From the IMG/VR virus record IMGVR_UViG_3300027784_000860, positions 1 through 23,151 of that record: a stretch of DNA of 23,151 bases. The stretch is one strand, 5' to 3'. Position numbers and translations under genes: made by a program. The notes below the pieces were generated by a model. That model was not told the origin of the DNA and did not search any database. It was given only the letters and a program-made list of their open reading frames with translations. Source of the DNA: a virus. Positions 6,194-12,914 of the stretch are shown piece by piece; position 1 is the stretch's first letter; every line of letters begins with the position of its first letter.

Positions 6194-8692
6194 TTATCTT
6201 ACCTCCTTTTTAAAATTTATCTTACTTGTCGAACCCCACCTATCACCGACTTCTACATCGGCCTCAAAAGGAATGTTCACATTTTGATAATGTTTTGGCA
6301 CCCATTCCATGGTGTCTTTAATAATTTTTCCATATTCTTTTACTTTATTTTCTTTAACTTCAAATAAAATAGCATCATGAACCAAATTAACGAGATTTAT
6401 TTCTTTATTTTTAAATTTTTCGTGTAAATGAATCGCCGATAATAATAGAAAATCTGACGCTGTAGATTGAATTGGAAAATTTACAACTTCACGCATTACG
6501 TGGTGTTTTCTTCTACGCGAAATATAACCGAAGTTTCTAGTTCTACCAAACGCGGTTTCAATAGTTTCGCCACTTAAAACTTTAGATTTCTGTTCTTCTA
6601 ACCACTTATTAGCGCCACTATATTGACTTTTCCATTTCTCGATTATATCTTTCGCTTCAGATTTCTTTAAACCAAATTGTAACGCTATAGATTCGTAACC
6701 TCTTCCGTAAGGAATACCGAAATTAATAGATTTAGTAATCGACCTTTGTTCATAAGTGAAATCTTCACCAAACATTTCTTTTGTAGTTTCATCATGAAGA
6801 TCCTTACCTTCATTATATAATTTTATTAATGATTCGTCTTGCGATAAAAATGCTAACGTTCTTAATTCCGCTTGAGAATAATCCGCTTCAATTATTTTGT
6901 AACCTTCTTTTGCCGTAAATTGACCTCTTATAACTGAATCTCTTGGTATATTTTGAAGGTTTGGGTCAGTCGATGATAATCTACCGGTTTCTGTACCGTA
7001 TAATTTAAATAAACAATGAATTCTGCCGTCAAAATTAGCGTGATCTTTCATCGCTTTTATAAATTTTGTATAAATTCCGCTATATCTACGCCATACAATT
7101 ATAGTATTTAATAATTTATTTACTGGATTTTCTAATCTTTCTGGCGGTATTTTTAATACAACCTCACCTTTATTTCCGCCTTCATGAATTACTTCAACTA
7201 AATCTTCTCGTGTTCTATCTATATCTTTTGTAACACCTTGTACCTCGTGAAAGAAATGATCTAATGCGGCTCGATTTGTAGTTCGCTTACCTTCATACCT
7301 ATCAAAACCAATTAAATCATATAATACGTGAGATAATTGTTGCGGTGAATTTGGGTTAAATTCTTCTGGTTCTGATTTCGCATCAGTAACTTCTACATAA
7401 TGAGAAGGATTAAAACCGAAATGGTTTACAACAAGATCGTTAATAGTGTTCGAAAGATTTTCTACTTTTTGTCCGTATTCGTATAATAATTGTTCGTTTT
7501 TCTCTTCGTCAAGTTTAATTCCTCTTAATTCTACGTCGATAAGCATATTTGTAGCCGGTATTAAAATATTGTCGTAAATCCATTGATAGTTTTCTGAAAT
7601 TTCTTCGTCGAGTTTTTTATTAATTTTTAAAACGTAATCTGTATCTTTAGCTAAATATTCATACAATTTATCTTTTGGTGCGTCGCCGTAATTTCCGCCG
7701 CTCGGAATATATTTTTTAAATTCAGATTCATAATCTTTCGCGCCAAGGTATAATTTACTTAATTCTGATAAACTATGAGTACCGCGGCGTTCGTCTACAC
7801 AATAATGTTTTAATAAAGTATCTTCATCTATTTTAGATTTTATATCGTATTGATATCTTAGAAATCTACAGTCAAATTGTCCGCCTTGCCAAACGAATTT
7901 AACCGAGGGGTTTTCGAGAAGTGTCTGGAGATTTAACATTACGACTGGATAATCTATCATTTTTTCGGGGATAATATAAGAAGTTCCCTCGAATGCCGAT
8001 AGACCAATTGCGATAATTTTATCTTCATACCATTTAAAACCTTCGGTTTCTATATCAATTGAAATTAAATCTTGTCTACTAAACCATTCAAACATTTTTA
8101 AACATTTCATCGGCGTATCTAATAATTTATATTCTTGTTCTAATTCTGGTAAATCTGAAGGTTTTTTATTTAATAAAGATACTGCGGTTTTTATATCGCG
8201 ATCAAAATCTATTAAAGACCGCGGTGAGTAAAATATAGAATTCGGACTATAGGTTGAAACGACAAACGCATTAAATTCTTCGTTCCATTTTCCGGGTCCT
8301 CTAGATTCAGTAACGCTATTATTACTTTGATAAAAAGATCTAATCGCATTTTTACCCATTAATACGATTATCTTAGGGTTTACTTTTTTAATATCATTAA
8401 CTAATTTTGATCTACAGTTATTAAGATGGGTTAAATTAATTTTCTTACTTCGTGGTGGTTTACATTGTAACGCGTTTCCAATCGATATATCTTTATAATT
8501 TATACCAGAATCTTCTAAAACGACTTGAAATAATCGCCTAGCTTTACCAGACAACGCTTCTTTATTAAATAATTCTGCGCGATTTGGAGAACTTCCAATA
8601 AAAAACATATCGGAAGTCTCGTTTATTTTATTTTTAACGCGCTTATCTTTACTACAAATACAAACGCCGCAAGGATTATCAGCTGTAGTCAT
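6194..8692 (-). CDS. Family A DNA polymerase fused to an Fe-S uracil-DNA-glycosylase-like domain
   Basis: Replicative phage polymerase of about 832 aa. Residues 1-195 match a family 4 UDG fold: CGVC, then Cys-x15-Cys (CKPPR...NNC), as in the 4Fe-4S site, and GNALQCKPPR. The catalytic GE of motif A is GS here (FIGSSPN), and the motif B HP is SP (TYSPNS), so the glycosylase is probably inactive. Next is a 3'-5' exonuclease domain (SIDIETEG, QFDCRFL, YLAKDTDYVL) with its acidic residues intact. The polymerase domain has motif A DYSQAELR, motif B RSITKSINFGIPYG and motif C VHDA, where VHDE is usual. A 5' nuclease domain is absent. I prefer ATG 8692; a TTG at 8719 is also possible. The start overlaps dpdA by 14 bases. 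Confidence 0.93.
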   Translation of the reverse strand: MTTADNPCGVCICSKDKRVKNKINETSDMFFIGSSPNRAELFNKEALSGKARRLFQVVLEDSGINYKDISIGNALQCKPPRSKKINLTHLNNCRSKLVNDIKKVNPKIIVLMGKNAIRSFYQSNNSVTESRGPGKWNEEFNAFVVSTYSPNSIFYSPRSLIDFDRDIKTAVSLLNKKPSDLPELEQEYKLLDTPMKCLKMFEWFSRQDLISIDIETEGFKWYEDKIIAIGLSAFEGTSYIIPEKMIDYPVVMLNLQTLLENPSVKFVWQGGQFDCRFLRYQYDIKSKIDEDTLLKHYCVDERRGTHSLSELSKLYLGAKDYESEFKKYIPSGGNYGDAPKDKLYEYLAKDTDYVLKINKKLDEEISENYQWIYDNILIPATNMLIDVELRGIKLDEEKNEQLLYEYGQKVENLSNTINDLVVNHFGFNPSHYVEVTDAKSEPEEFNPNSPQQLSHVLYDLIGFDRYEGKRTTNRAALDHFFHEVQGVTKDIDRTREDLVEVIHEGGNKGEVVLKIPPERLENPVNKLLNTIIVWRRYSGIYTKFIKAMKDHANFDGRIHCLFKLYGTETGRLSSTDPNLQNIPRDSVIRGQFTAKEGYKIIEADYSQAELRTLAFLSQDESLIKLYNEGKDLHDETTKEMFGEDFTYEQRSITKSINFGIPYGRGYESIALQFGLKKSEAKDIIEKWKSQYSGANKWLEEQKSKVLSGETIETAFGRTRNFGYISRRRKHHVMREVVNFPIQSTASDFLLLSAIHLHEKFKNKEINLVNLVHDAILFEVKENKVKEYGKIIKDTMEWVPKHYQNVNIPFEADVEVGDRWGSTSKINFKKEVR

Positions 8693-9455
8693 AGCGACAC
8701 CATTTCTTAAAAACGTCAATATTATAACTATATAAATCGCGCGGTTCTACGTCTTCAAACATATCTGGCGAACGTTTCGGTCTATCTATACTGCCTTTTA
8801 AGTCAAAACCATTATACGCGAAAGTAATCGGTGTTCTTGTATCGATACCGCGAATCCATTTTTTATCAGCTATCATTTTTATTTTATCTGATGGACCTTT
8901 TTGCCTCATTAAATAGCCTAATAAATGATATTCTTTACTTTCGTCAATTAAACCTAAATCTTCTAATAAATTTATCAAAGTAACTCTACCTAATTCTAAT
9001 TCTGAATATACGTCAGTTGTAGCTGAGATACCAATCGTATCTATAAAACCTAATTTCGACATTTTATAGAAACAATTTAAATAATCTATTAACGTTTCAC
9101 CTTGTGGTACACCATGAATTTGAAATGGTATGTCGCCGTAATTATTAATATAGTGATGATATGAATTAACAGTTTCGTTATACGTTCGTTCTGAATTAAA
9201 CGAATAATCCGGTAACATAACTTCGCTAGCGTTAACTCGTTTTGCTAAGTCGACAATACGCGGAAACGGCATAGGATACCCGAGTTCTACTACTGCAGTA
9301 TCGACCATAACGAAATCTTCATAAGTCGCGCGGTTATAGAAATAATTCGCATATTCGTCGCTTTCTTCAATATAAGACGGAATAGTCATATGATAGTTTG
9401 TTTTATCTCCGTAATGTTTTAATAAACTTACCGGCATAATATTAGAAACTTTCAT
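8679..9455 (-). CDS. dpdA: DpdA-like DNA guanine transglycosylase (7-deazaguanine insertion)
   Basis: A 258-aa relative of tRNA-guanine transglycosylase. Family members exchange guanine in DNA for a 7-deazaguanine base such as preQ0 or preQ1, protecting phage DNA from restriction. Matching features are the conserved N-terminal Asp (VMVDT, D52), the VMLPD block (D83), FQIHGVPQG (111-119, the substrate-pocket PQG typical of phage DpdA), IGIS (141-144), HLLG (177-180) and RGIDTRTP with the probable nucleophile D205. It is shorter than bacterial Tgt (about 375 aa), and the Cys-rich Tgt zinc site is absent, as in phage DpdA. Start ATG 9455 follows GGAGAGGGTTAA and overlaps the kinase gene. The two transporter genes upstream support this role. 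An unrelated TIM-barrel function is less likely. Confidence 0.85.
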   Translation of the reverse strand: MKVSNIMPVSLLKHYGDKTNYHMTIPSYIEESDEYANYFYNRATYEDFVMVDTAVVELGYPMPFPRIVDLAKRVNASEVMLPDYSFNSERTYNETVNSYHHYINNYGDIPFQIHGVPQGETLIDYLNCFYKMSKLGFIDTIGISATTDVYSELELGRVTLINLLEDLGLIDESKEYHLLGYLMRQKGPSDKIKMIADKKWIRGIDTRTPITFAYNGFDLKGSIDRPKRSPDMFEDVEPRDLYSYNIDVFKKWCRYDYS

Positions 9456-9984
9456 TTAACCCTCTCCTTCCGCATACTTGAATAATTTTTTCTAAAGCAA
9501 CTTCAAATGTTTCTTTTTTACTAATATTAGACGTATCAATTCTAAACGAAGAAACGGTTAATTGATTATAATACCAATTATCGTACGCGTCTTTTAAATC
9601 TTTTAAATACGTTTCATTCATATAGTCGTCAGGCGTAATTCTACTTGCGAGAATATCTTTATCTGCCGATAAATAAATAACAATAGTATTTAAATCTTTT
9701 AACCTTTTTTGAACATCATTTAAATACCAATTTCTAATCGGTTCCGGATGTGTATAACCGTTAATAATTTTTCCGTAAATTAAATTTGAAGGAAAGTGAC
9801 AACGGTCGATAATTTCTGGCGCACTAAACGAACTAAACAAATGTCTCATCGTTACGCCAACTGCTTCATTCGCGGTTACGTGGTTGGTATATTTTTTAAT
9901 CGGCCAACCAAGATAATGATGAAGTTGTGATACTAAACTAGATTTACCCGAACCATCAGGACCTTCAACAAGAATAAGCATCAT
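9442..9984 (-). CDS. Deoxynucleoside-monophosphate (thymidylate-like) kinase
   Basis: A 180-aa P-loop kinase. Walker A GPDGSGKSS is at about 8-16, the DR motif (DRCHFPSNLIYG) at about 60, typical of thymidylate and deoxynucleoside kinases, and a lid region follows IYLSADKDILASRI. It probably phosphorylates dTMP or other dNMPs for phage replication, beside MazG, ThyX and NrdJ. A role in phosphorylating a modified nucleotide is possible but unsupported. The start at 9984 overlaps the mazG stop (TAATG), and GGAGG lies close by; a second ATG follows at once. The 3' end overlaps dpdA by 14 bases. Confidence 0.85.
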   Translation of the reverse strand: MMLILVEGPDGSGKSSLVSQLHHYLGWPIKKYTNHVTANEAVGVTMRHLFSSFSAPEIIDRCHFPSNLIYGKIINGYTHPEPIRNWYLNDVQKRLKDLNTIVIYLSADKDILASRITPDDYMNETYLKDLKDAYDNWYYNQLTVSSFRIDTSNISKKETFEVALEKIIQVCGRRGLNESF

Positions 9985-10337
9985 TATTCCTCCTTTACTA
10001 TTAGTTGAATTTTTCTACAACTTAAATCTCGGTCGGCCCACCTTTCGTATAGTTCTTCGTGTTTTTCGTTCCAATATTTTTCGATATCAATATCAAGAAT
10101 AACGATAAGTTTAGCGATATAAATTAGTATATCTACAAGTTCTGTCGCCATATTGTCGCGTAGTTCTTGTGAGTCGCCGTCGCGCCAAATTTTCTTTACT
10201 TCGTTTGCGAATTCACCAGCTTCACCTGATAAACAAAGCGCCATATGAAATAAATTGTCATACTGTGGTTCATTTTCCTCCATTAAACCATGATAATCGT
10301 CAAATTTCATCACGTCGTTAATTACTTTATCTAACAT
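9984..10337 (-). CDS. MazG-like nucleotide pyrophosphohydrolase
   Basis: A 117-aa all-helical enzyme that would hydrolyse (d)NTPs or (p)ppGpp-like nucleotides to monophosphates plus pyrophosphate. The metal-binding acidic pairs are visible: GEAGEFANEVKK (ExxE) and ELVDILIY (ExxD), separated by about 24 residues as in the MazG fold. It is the first gene after promoter P3, with GGAGG seven bases before ATG 10337. The 3' end overlaps the kinase. Possible roles are cleansing the dNTP pool of an unwanted nucleotide or blunting a host alarmone response. In diaminopurine phages a MazG relative (MazZ) makes dGMP, but neither PurZ nor DatZ is visible here. Confidence 0.88.
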   Translation of the reverse strand: MLDKVINDVMKFDDYHGLMEENEPQYDNLFHMALCLSGEAGEFANEVKKIWRDGDSQELRDNMATELVDILIYIAKLIVILDIDIEKYWNEKHEELYERWADRDLSCRKIQLIVKEE

Positions 10338-10366
10338 CTTATCCCTCCTTTTAGATTCTAAAACCG

Positions 10367-10397
10367 ATTCTACTATATACCATATTATAAATCAAGC
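10367..10397 (-). promoter_or_regulatory. Promoter P3 (GC-TTGATT / TAGAAT, 17-bp spacer)
   Basis: The -35 TTGATT is at 10395-10390 after GC and the -10 TAGAAT at 10372-10367, 17 bp apart. It starts the mazG-to-nrdJ unit after the terminator at 10417-10451. Confidence 0.7.
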
Positions 10398-10416
10398 AAA
10401 TTCGAACATAATTTAG

Positions 10417-10451
10417 AAAACAAGTAAGACGACATTACGTCGCCTTACTTG
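10417..10451 (-). terminator. Intrinsic terminator after the guaA-like gene
   Basis: A 13-bp stem (10451-10439 with 10433-10421) and five-base loop are followed by TTTTCT. One G-U pair on the minus-strand RNA would be an A-C mismatch on the other strand. It begins nine bases after the GuaA-like stop and separates the transporter unit from the mazG unit. Confidence 0.85.
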
Positions 10452-10459
10452 CATTATCA

Positions 10460-11395
10460 TTACACTGCCGGAGATTGCAATTCTATACCACCCGGAGGTT
10501 TTGGCGTTATATCAAATAATACTCGCGAGACTTTCGGTACTTCTCTAACAATACGTTTAGATATATGAGTTAATTTATCCATCGGTACATCTGGTATTTC
10601 TGCTTCTGTCGCGTCTTCGCTAATAACGATTCTTAAACCAACTGCAAAACTATAGTTATCTCTAGAATCTTCTTCTTTACCGCGTTCGATTTTAGATACT
10701 AATGTCGCGAAATACCAGAAATTCGGATCATCATTCTGTGAAAATTCTTGTTCTACAATATAATCGGCGTGACGAACCGTAGAGAGACGTTCGCGATCTA
10801 TTTCGCCTAAAATTCGGACCGCTAAAGCAGTACCTGGAAATGGTTGACCGTATTTAATACGGTCGGGTAAATCTAATTCTTCTGCTAACTTTCTAATATC
10901 ACTTTTATACAAATCTTTTAACGGTTCAAATATTTCTATATCAAGATTCATATGCTTTACCGGCCGGACGTTATGATGGTTTTCTTCTATATCAATTTTT
11001 AATGTTCCTTGAGCAAGGATTTCAGCTTGTTCTTTTCTAGCGTATTCTTCAAATATCTTTAAATACTCGCTTCCAATTAACATACTTTTTTCGTGATAAC
11101 CAGGATTTTCTAATTCTGTTAAAGCATCGATAAAACGCGTTTGTTCTTGAGCGTAAATATACGGAATATTATGATTTATTAAAAACCTTTCGGTTTTCTC
11201 CCATTCATTAGCTCTTAACAAACCGTGATCTACAAATATACATTTAAAATCTACGTTCGCGATTTGTAGTAATTTAATCATACAAGACGAATCTATACCG
11301 CCGGAATAAGCCGCAAGAACTTTTTTATTACCAACAGTTTTACGAATATTTTCGATAATACGATCTTTAACCAGCGAGATGTTCGTTGTATTCAT
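10460..11395 (-). CDS. Stand-alone GuaA-like ATP pyrophosphatase (GMP synthetase C-terminal type)
   Basis: A 311-aa enzyme resembling the synthetase plus dimerisation part of GMP synthase, with no glutamine-amidotransferase domain. It has the PP-loop SGGIDSS (31-37), CIFVDHGLLR (52-61), LAQGT, NHHNV, PFPGTALAVRILGE (185 onward; normally PFPGPGLAVR) and a C-terminal KPPGGIE (usually KPPATIEWE). The usual VGVMGDxRTY region is replaced by a divergent GKEEDSRDNY stretch. GuaA adenylates XMP and amidates it; this form would use free ammonia, a partner amidotransferase or another substrate. The start at ATG 11395 is chosen for its AAGGAGG; the gene overlaps the transporter upstream by 29 bases. It could boost GMP or act on an imported deazapurine. 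Confidence 0.85.
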   Translation of the reverse strand: MNTTNISLVKDRIIENIRKTVGNKKVLAAYSGGIDSSCMIKLLQIANVDFKCIFVDHGLLRANEWEKTERFLINHNIPYIYAQEQTRFIDALTELENPGYHEKSMLIGSEYLKIFEEYARKEQAEILAQGTLKIDIEENHHNVRPVKHMNLDIEIFEPLKDLYKSDIRKLAEELDLPDRIKYGQPFPGTALAVRILGEIDRERLSTVRHADYIVEQEFSQNDDPNFWYFATLVSKIERGKEEDSRDNYSFAVGLRIVISEDATEAEIPDVPMDKLTHISKRIVREVPKVSRVLFDITPKPPGGIELQSPAV

Positions 11396-12095
11396 TTGTA
11401 AATCCTCCTTCGGTAACATCTTTCTTTAACCAAGCAACTATTACATAGATTAACGGAGTTTCTGCTAGTGCTAAAATAGTTTTAATTAATTGAACAGTAC
11501 CCATCATAATTAACATATCTCGCCATGACATAGTACCTGCAAATGCTAAGAATTGAAATACGATTGTGTTAGCGACTTGCGCTAAAAATGTACTAACATT
11601 ATTTCTAATCCAAAGCCCTGTTTCGCCTTGTTTTTCTTTCATTTTAGAGAAAATATAGATATCTAATACTTGAGTGAAACCTGAAGTAATGAAGCTTGCG
11701 AATAATATTCTCGGAACCGCGCCAAGCACTATTTCATATGCTGCTTGATGTTCGAAAAACGGTGCTGGTGGAAGCGATACAGCACCAATGTAAACTGCGA
11801 GTGAAACTAATTGGATTCCAATTCCGATAAACATTGTTTTAATTGCTAATCTTTTACCCCAAACTTCGTTTACTGCATCTGTACACCAAAACGTTAATGC
11901 GTAAAATATTGTTGCTGAATTAAGAATAAATGGACCTATTTGAACTAATTTACCTGCAACAGTATTCGCTGAAATATAAATCGCGAAAGTTATACCTAAC
12001 ATCAACATTAATCGCCATGGTATTACTGTATCAGCTGTACCAAATATCTTTTCAAACCTTGTATTCTCTTTTACATAACCACCAATTTTATTCAA
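11367..12095 (-). CDS. yhhQ: YhhQ/VUT-family queuosine-precursor transporter, second copy
   Basis: A 242-aa membrane protein with about six hydrophobic helices of the Vut_1 family, whose E. coli member YhhQ imports preQ0/preQ1. Family blocks are VAGKLVQIGPFILNSATIFYALTFWCTDAVNEVWG, given here as the region at about 46-80, and LWIRNNVSTFLAQ at about 161-173, then LAFAGTM. It starts at TTG 12095, eight bases after GGAGG. It ends inside the GuaA-like gene, so the two are translationally linked. Substrate is inferred from the family and the nearby DpdA. It differs clearly from copy 1 (for example CTDAVNEVWG versus VTDIVNEIWG). Confidence 0.9.
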   Translation of the reverse strand: MNKIGGYVKENTRFEKIFGTADTVIPWRLMLMLGITFAIYISANTVAGKLVQIGPFILNSATIFYALTFWCTDAVNEVWGKRLAIKTMFIGIGIQLVSLAVYIGAVSLPPAPFFEHQAAYEIVLGAVPRILFASFITSGFTQVLDIYIFSKMKEKQGETGLWIRNNVSTFLAQVANTIVFQFLAFAGTMSWRDMLIMMGTVQLIKTILALAETPLIYVIVAWLKKDVTEGGFTNEYNEHLAG

Positions 12096-12108
12096 TACTA
12101 TTTCCTCC

Positions 12109-12792
12109 TTAGTTTATACCTTTAATATTTTTAACTATTCTAACGCCGAGATATATTAATGGTGTATCTGCTATACCAACTAAACTTTTTAGTAACGCGG
12201 TTGTAGCCATCATTACAATTAATTCTCCAGTAGCCATCGTACCAGCAAATGCTAAAAATGAAAATAATATCGCGTCGAAAATTTGTGCTGTTACTGTAGA
12301 AACATTATTTCTAAACCAAAGCATTTTACCTTCATGCGCTTTTTTAAGTTTATCATAAATCCATACATCATAAGCGTGAGTTATAAGATACGTTGTAAAA
12401 CTCGCTATTAAAATTCTTGGTACACCGCCTAATACCATTTCAAATGGTCCTTGCATTTCGCCCCATGGAGCTTCTGGTATAAATATTCCGAAATAATAAA
12501 CGCCAATCATTATTAATTGAGCATAAATACCCATTACAACTAACTTTTTAGATATTTTTATACCCCATATTTCGTTAACGATATCAGTAACAAGAAATGT
12601 TAAAGGATACAATAAAGTACCTGCAGATAAGACAAATGGTCCAATTTGAGCTACTTTTGGTGTGATAGTATTAATCGCTGTTAATGAAGCGATAAACGAT
12701 ACTACTAAAACTAGTAAAGTCCAATCGAAATTCACATCGAGTTCTGAAGATTCTGAGACCCCAACCGATTTTTGTACATTTGAATTTTTCAT
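12109..12792 (-). CDS. yhhQ: YhhQ/VUT-family queuosine-precursor transporter, first copy
   Basis: A 227-aa inner-membrane protein with about six hydrophobic segments from residue 25 to the C-terminus. It shares the Vut_1 blocks PLTFLVTDIVNEIWG, GGVPRILIASF, LWFRNNVSTVTAQ and SFLAFAGTM with the second copy, so the pair is a tandem duplication that has diverged well beyond half of its positions by eye. A hydrophilic N-terminal tail of about 24 residues precedes the first helix. Start ATG 12792 has GGAGG 13 bases upstream, a longer spacing than elsewhere in the window. It is the first gene after promoter P4. Two copies may form a pair or take two substrates. Confidence 0.9.
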   Translation of the reverse strand: MKNSNVQKSVGVSESSELDVNFDWTLLVLVVSFIASLTAINTITPKVAQIGPFVLSAGTLLYPLTFLVTDIVNEIWGIKISKKLVVMGIYAQLIMIGVYYFGIFIPEAPWGEMQGPFEMVLGGVPRILIASFTTYLITHAYDVWIYDKLKKAHEGKMLWFRNNVSTVTAQIFDAILFSFLAFAGTMATGELIVMMATTALLKSLVGIADTPLIYLGVRIVKNIKGIN

Positions 12793-12842
12793 ATTTTTTA
12801 TATTACCTCCGATTTAAATTATTAATTAATAAAACTAAAAAG

Positions 12843-12855
12843 TCACCTCCTTTCT
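12843..12855 (-). promoter_or_regulatory. Orphan extended Shine-Dalgarno in the transporter leader
   Basis: AGAAAGGAGGTGA is complementary over 13 bases to the 3' end of Bacillus-type 16S rRNA, but no start codon with a usable frame follows; an in-frame stop comes within a few codons. It lies between P4 and the real RBS (12810-12806). It might bind 30S subunits as a standby site or mark a degenerated leader gene. Confidence 0.55.
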
Positions 12856-12878
12856 ATCTAATATGATCCTTAAAAAAG

Positions 12879-12909
12879 AGTATCCTATATTTGCTACTAT
12901 TTATCAAGC
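12879..12909 (-). promoter_or_regulatory. Promoter P4 (GC-TTGATA / GATACT, 17-bp spacer)
   Basis: The -35 TTGATA is at 12907-12902 after GC and the -10 GATACT at 12884-12879, 17 bp apart. It gives a leader of about 80 bases before the first transporter. P4 and the terminator at 10417-10451 delimit a three-gene unit. Confidence 0.72.
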
Positions 12910-12914
12910 GAAAT

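Noticed and set aside
9984-10337. MazZ of a diaminopurine (Z-genome) pathway
   Set aside because: No PurZ or DatZ is visible in the window, and the neighbours point to 7-deazaguanine instead.
12793-12872. preQ1 riboswitch in the transporter leader
   Set aside because: Expected because of the transporters, but I cannot find the short class I stem with its A-rich tail; only the orphan Shine-Dalgarno is clear.
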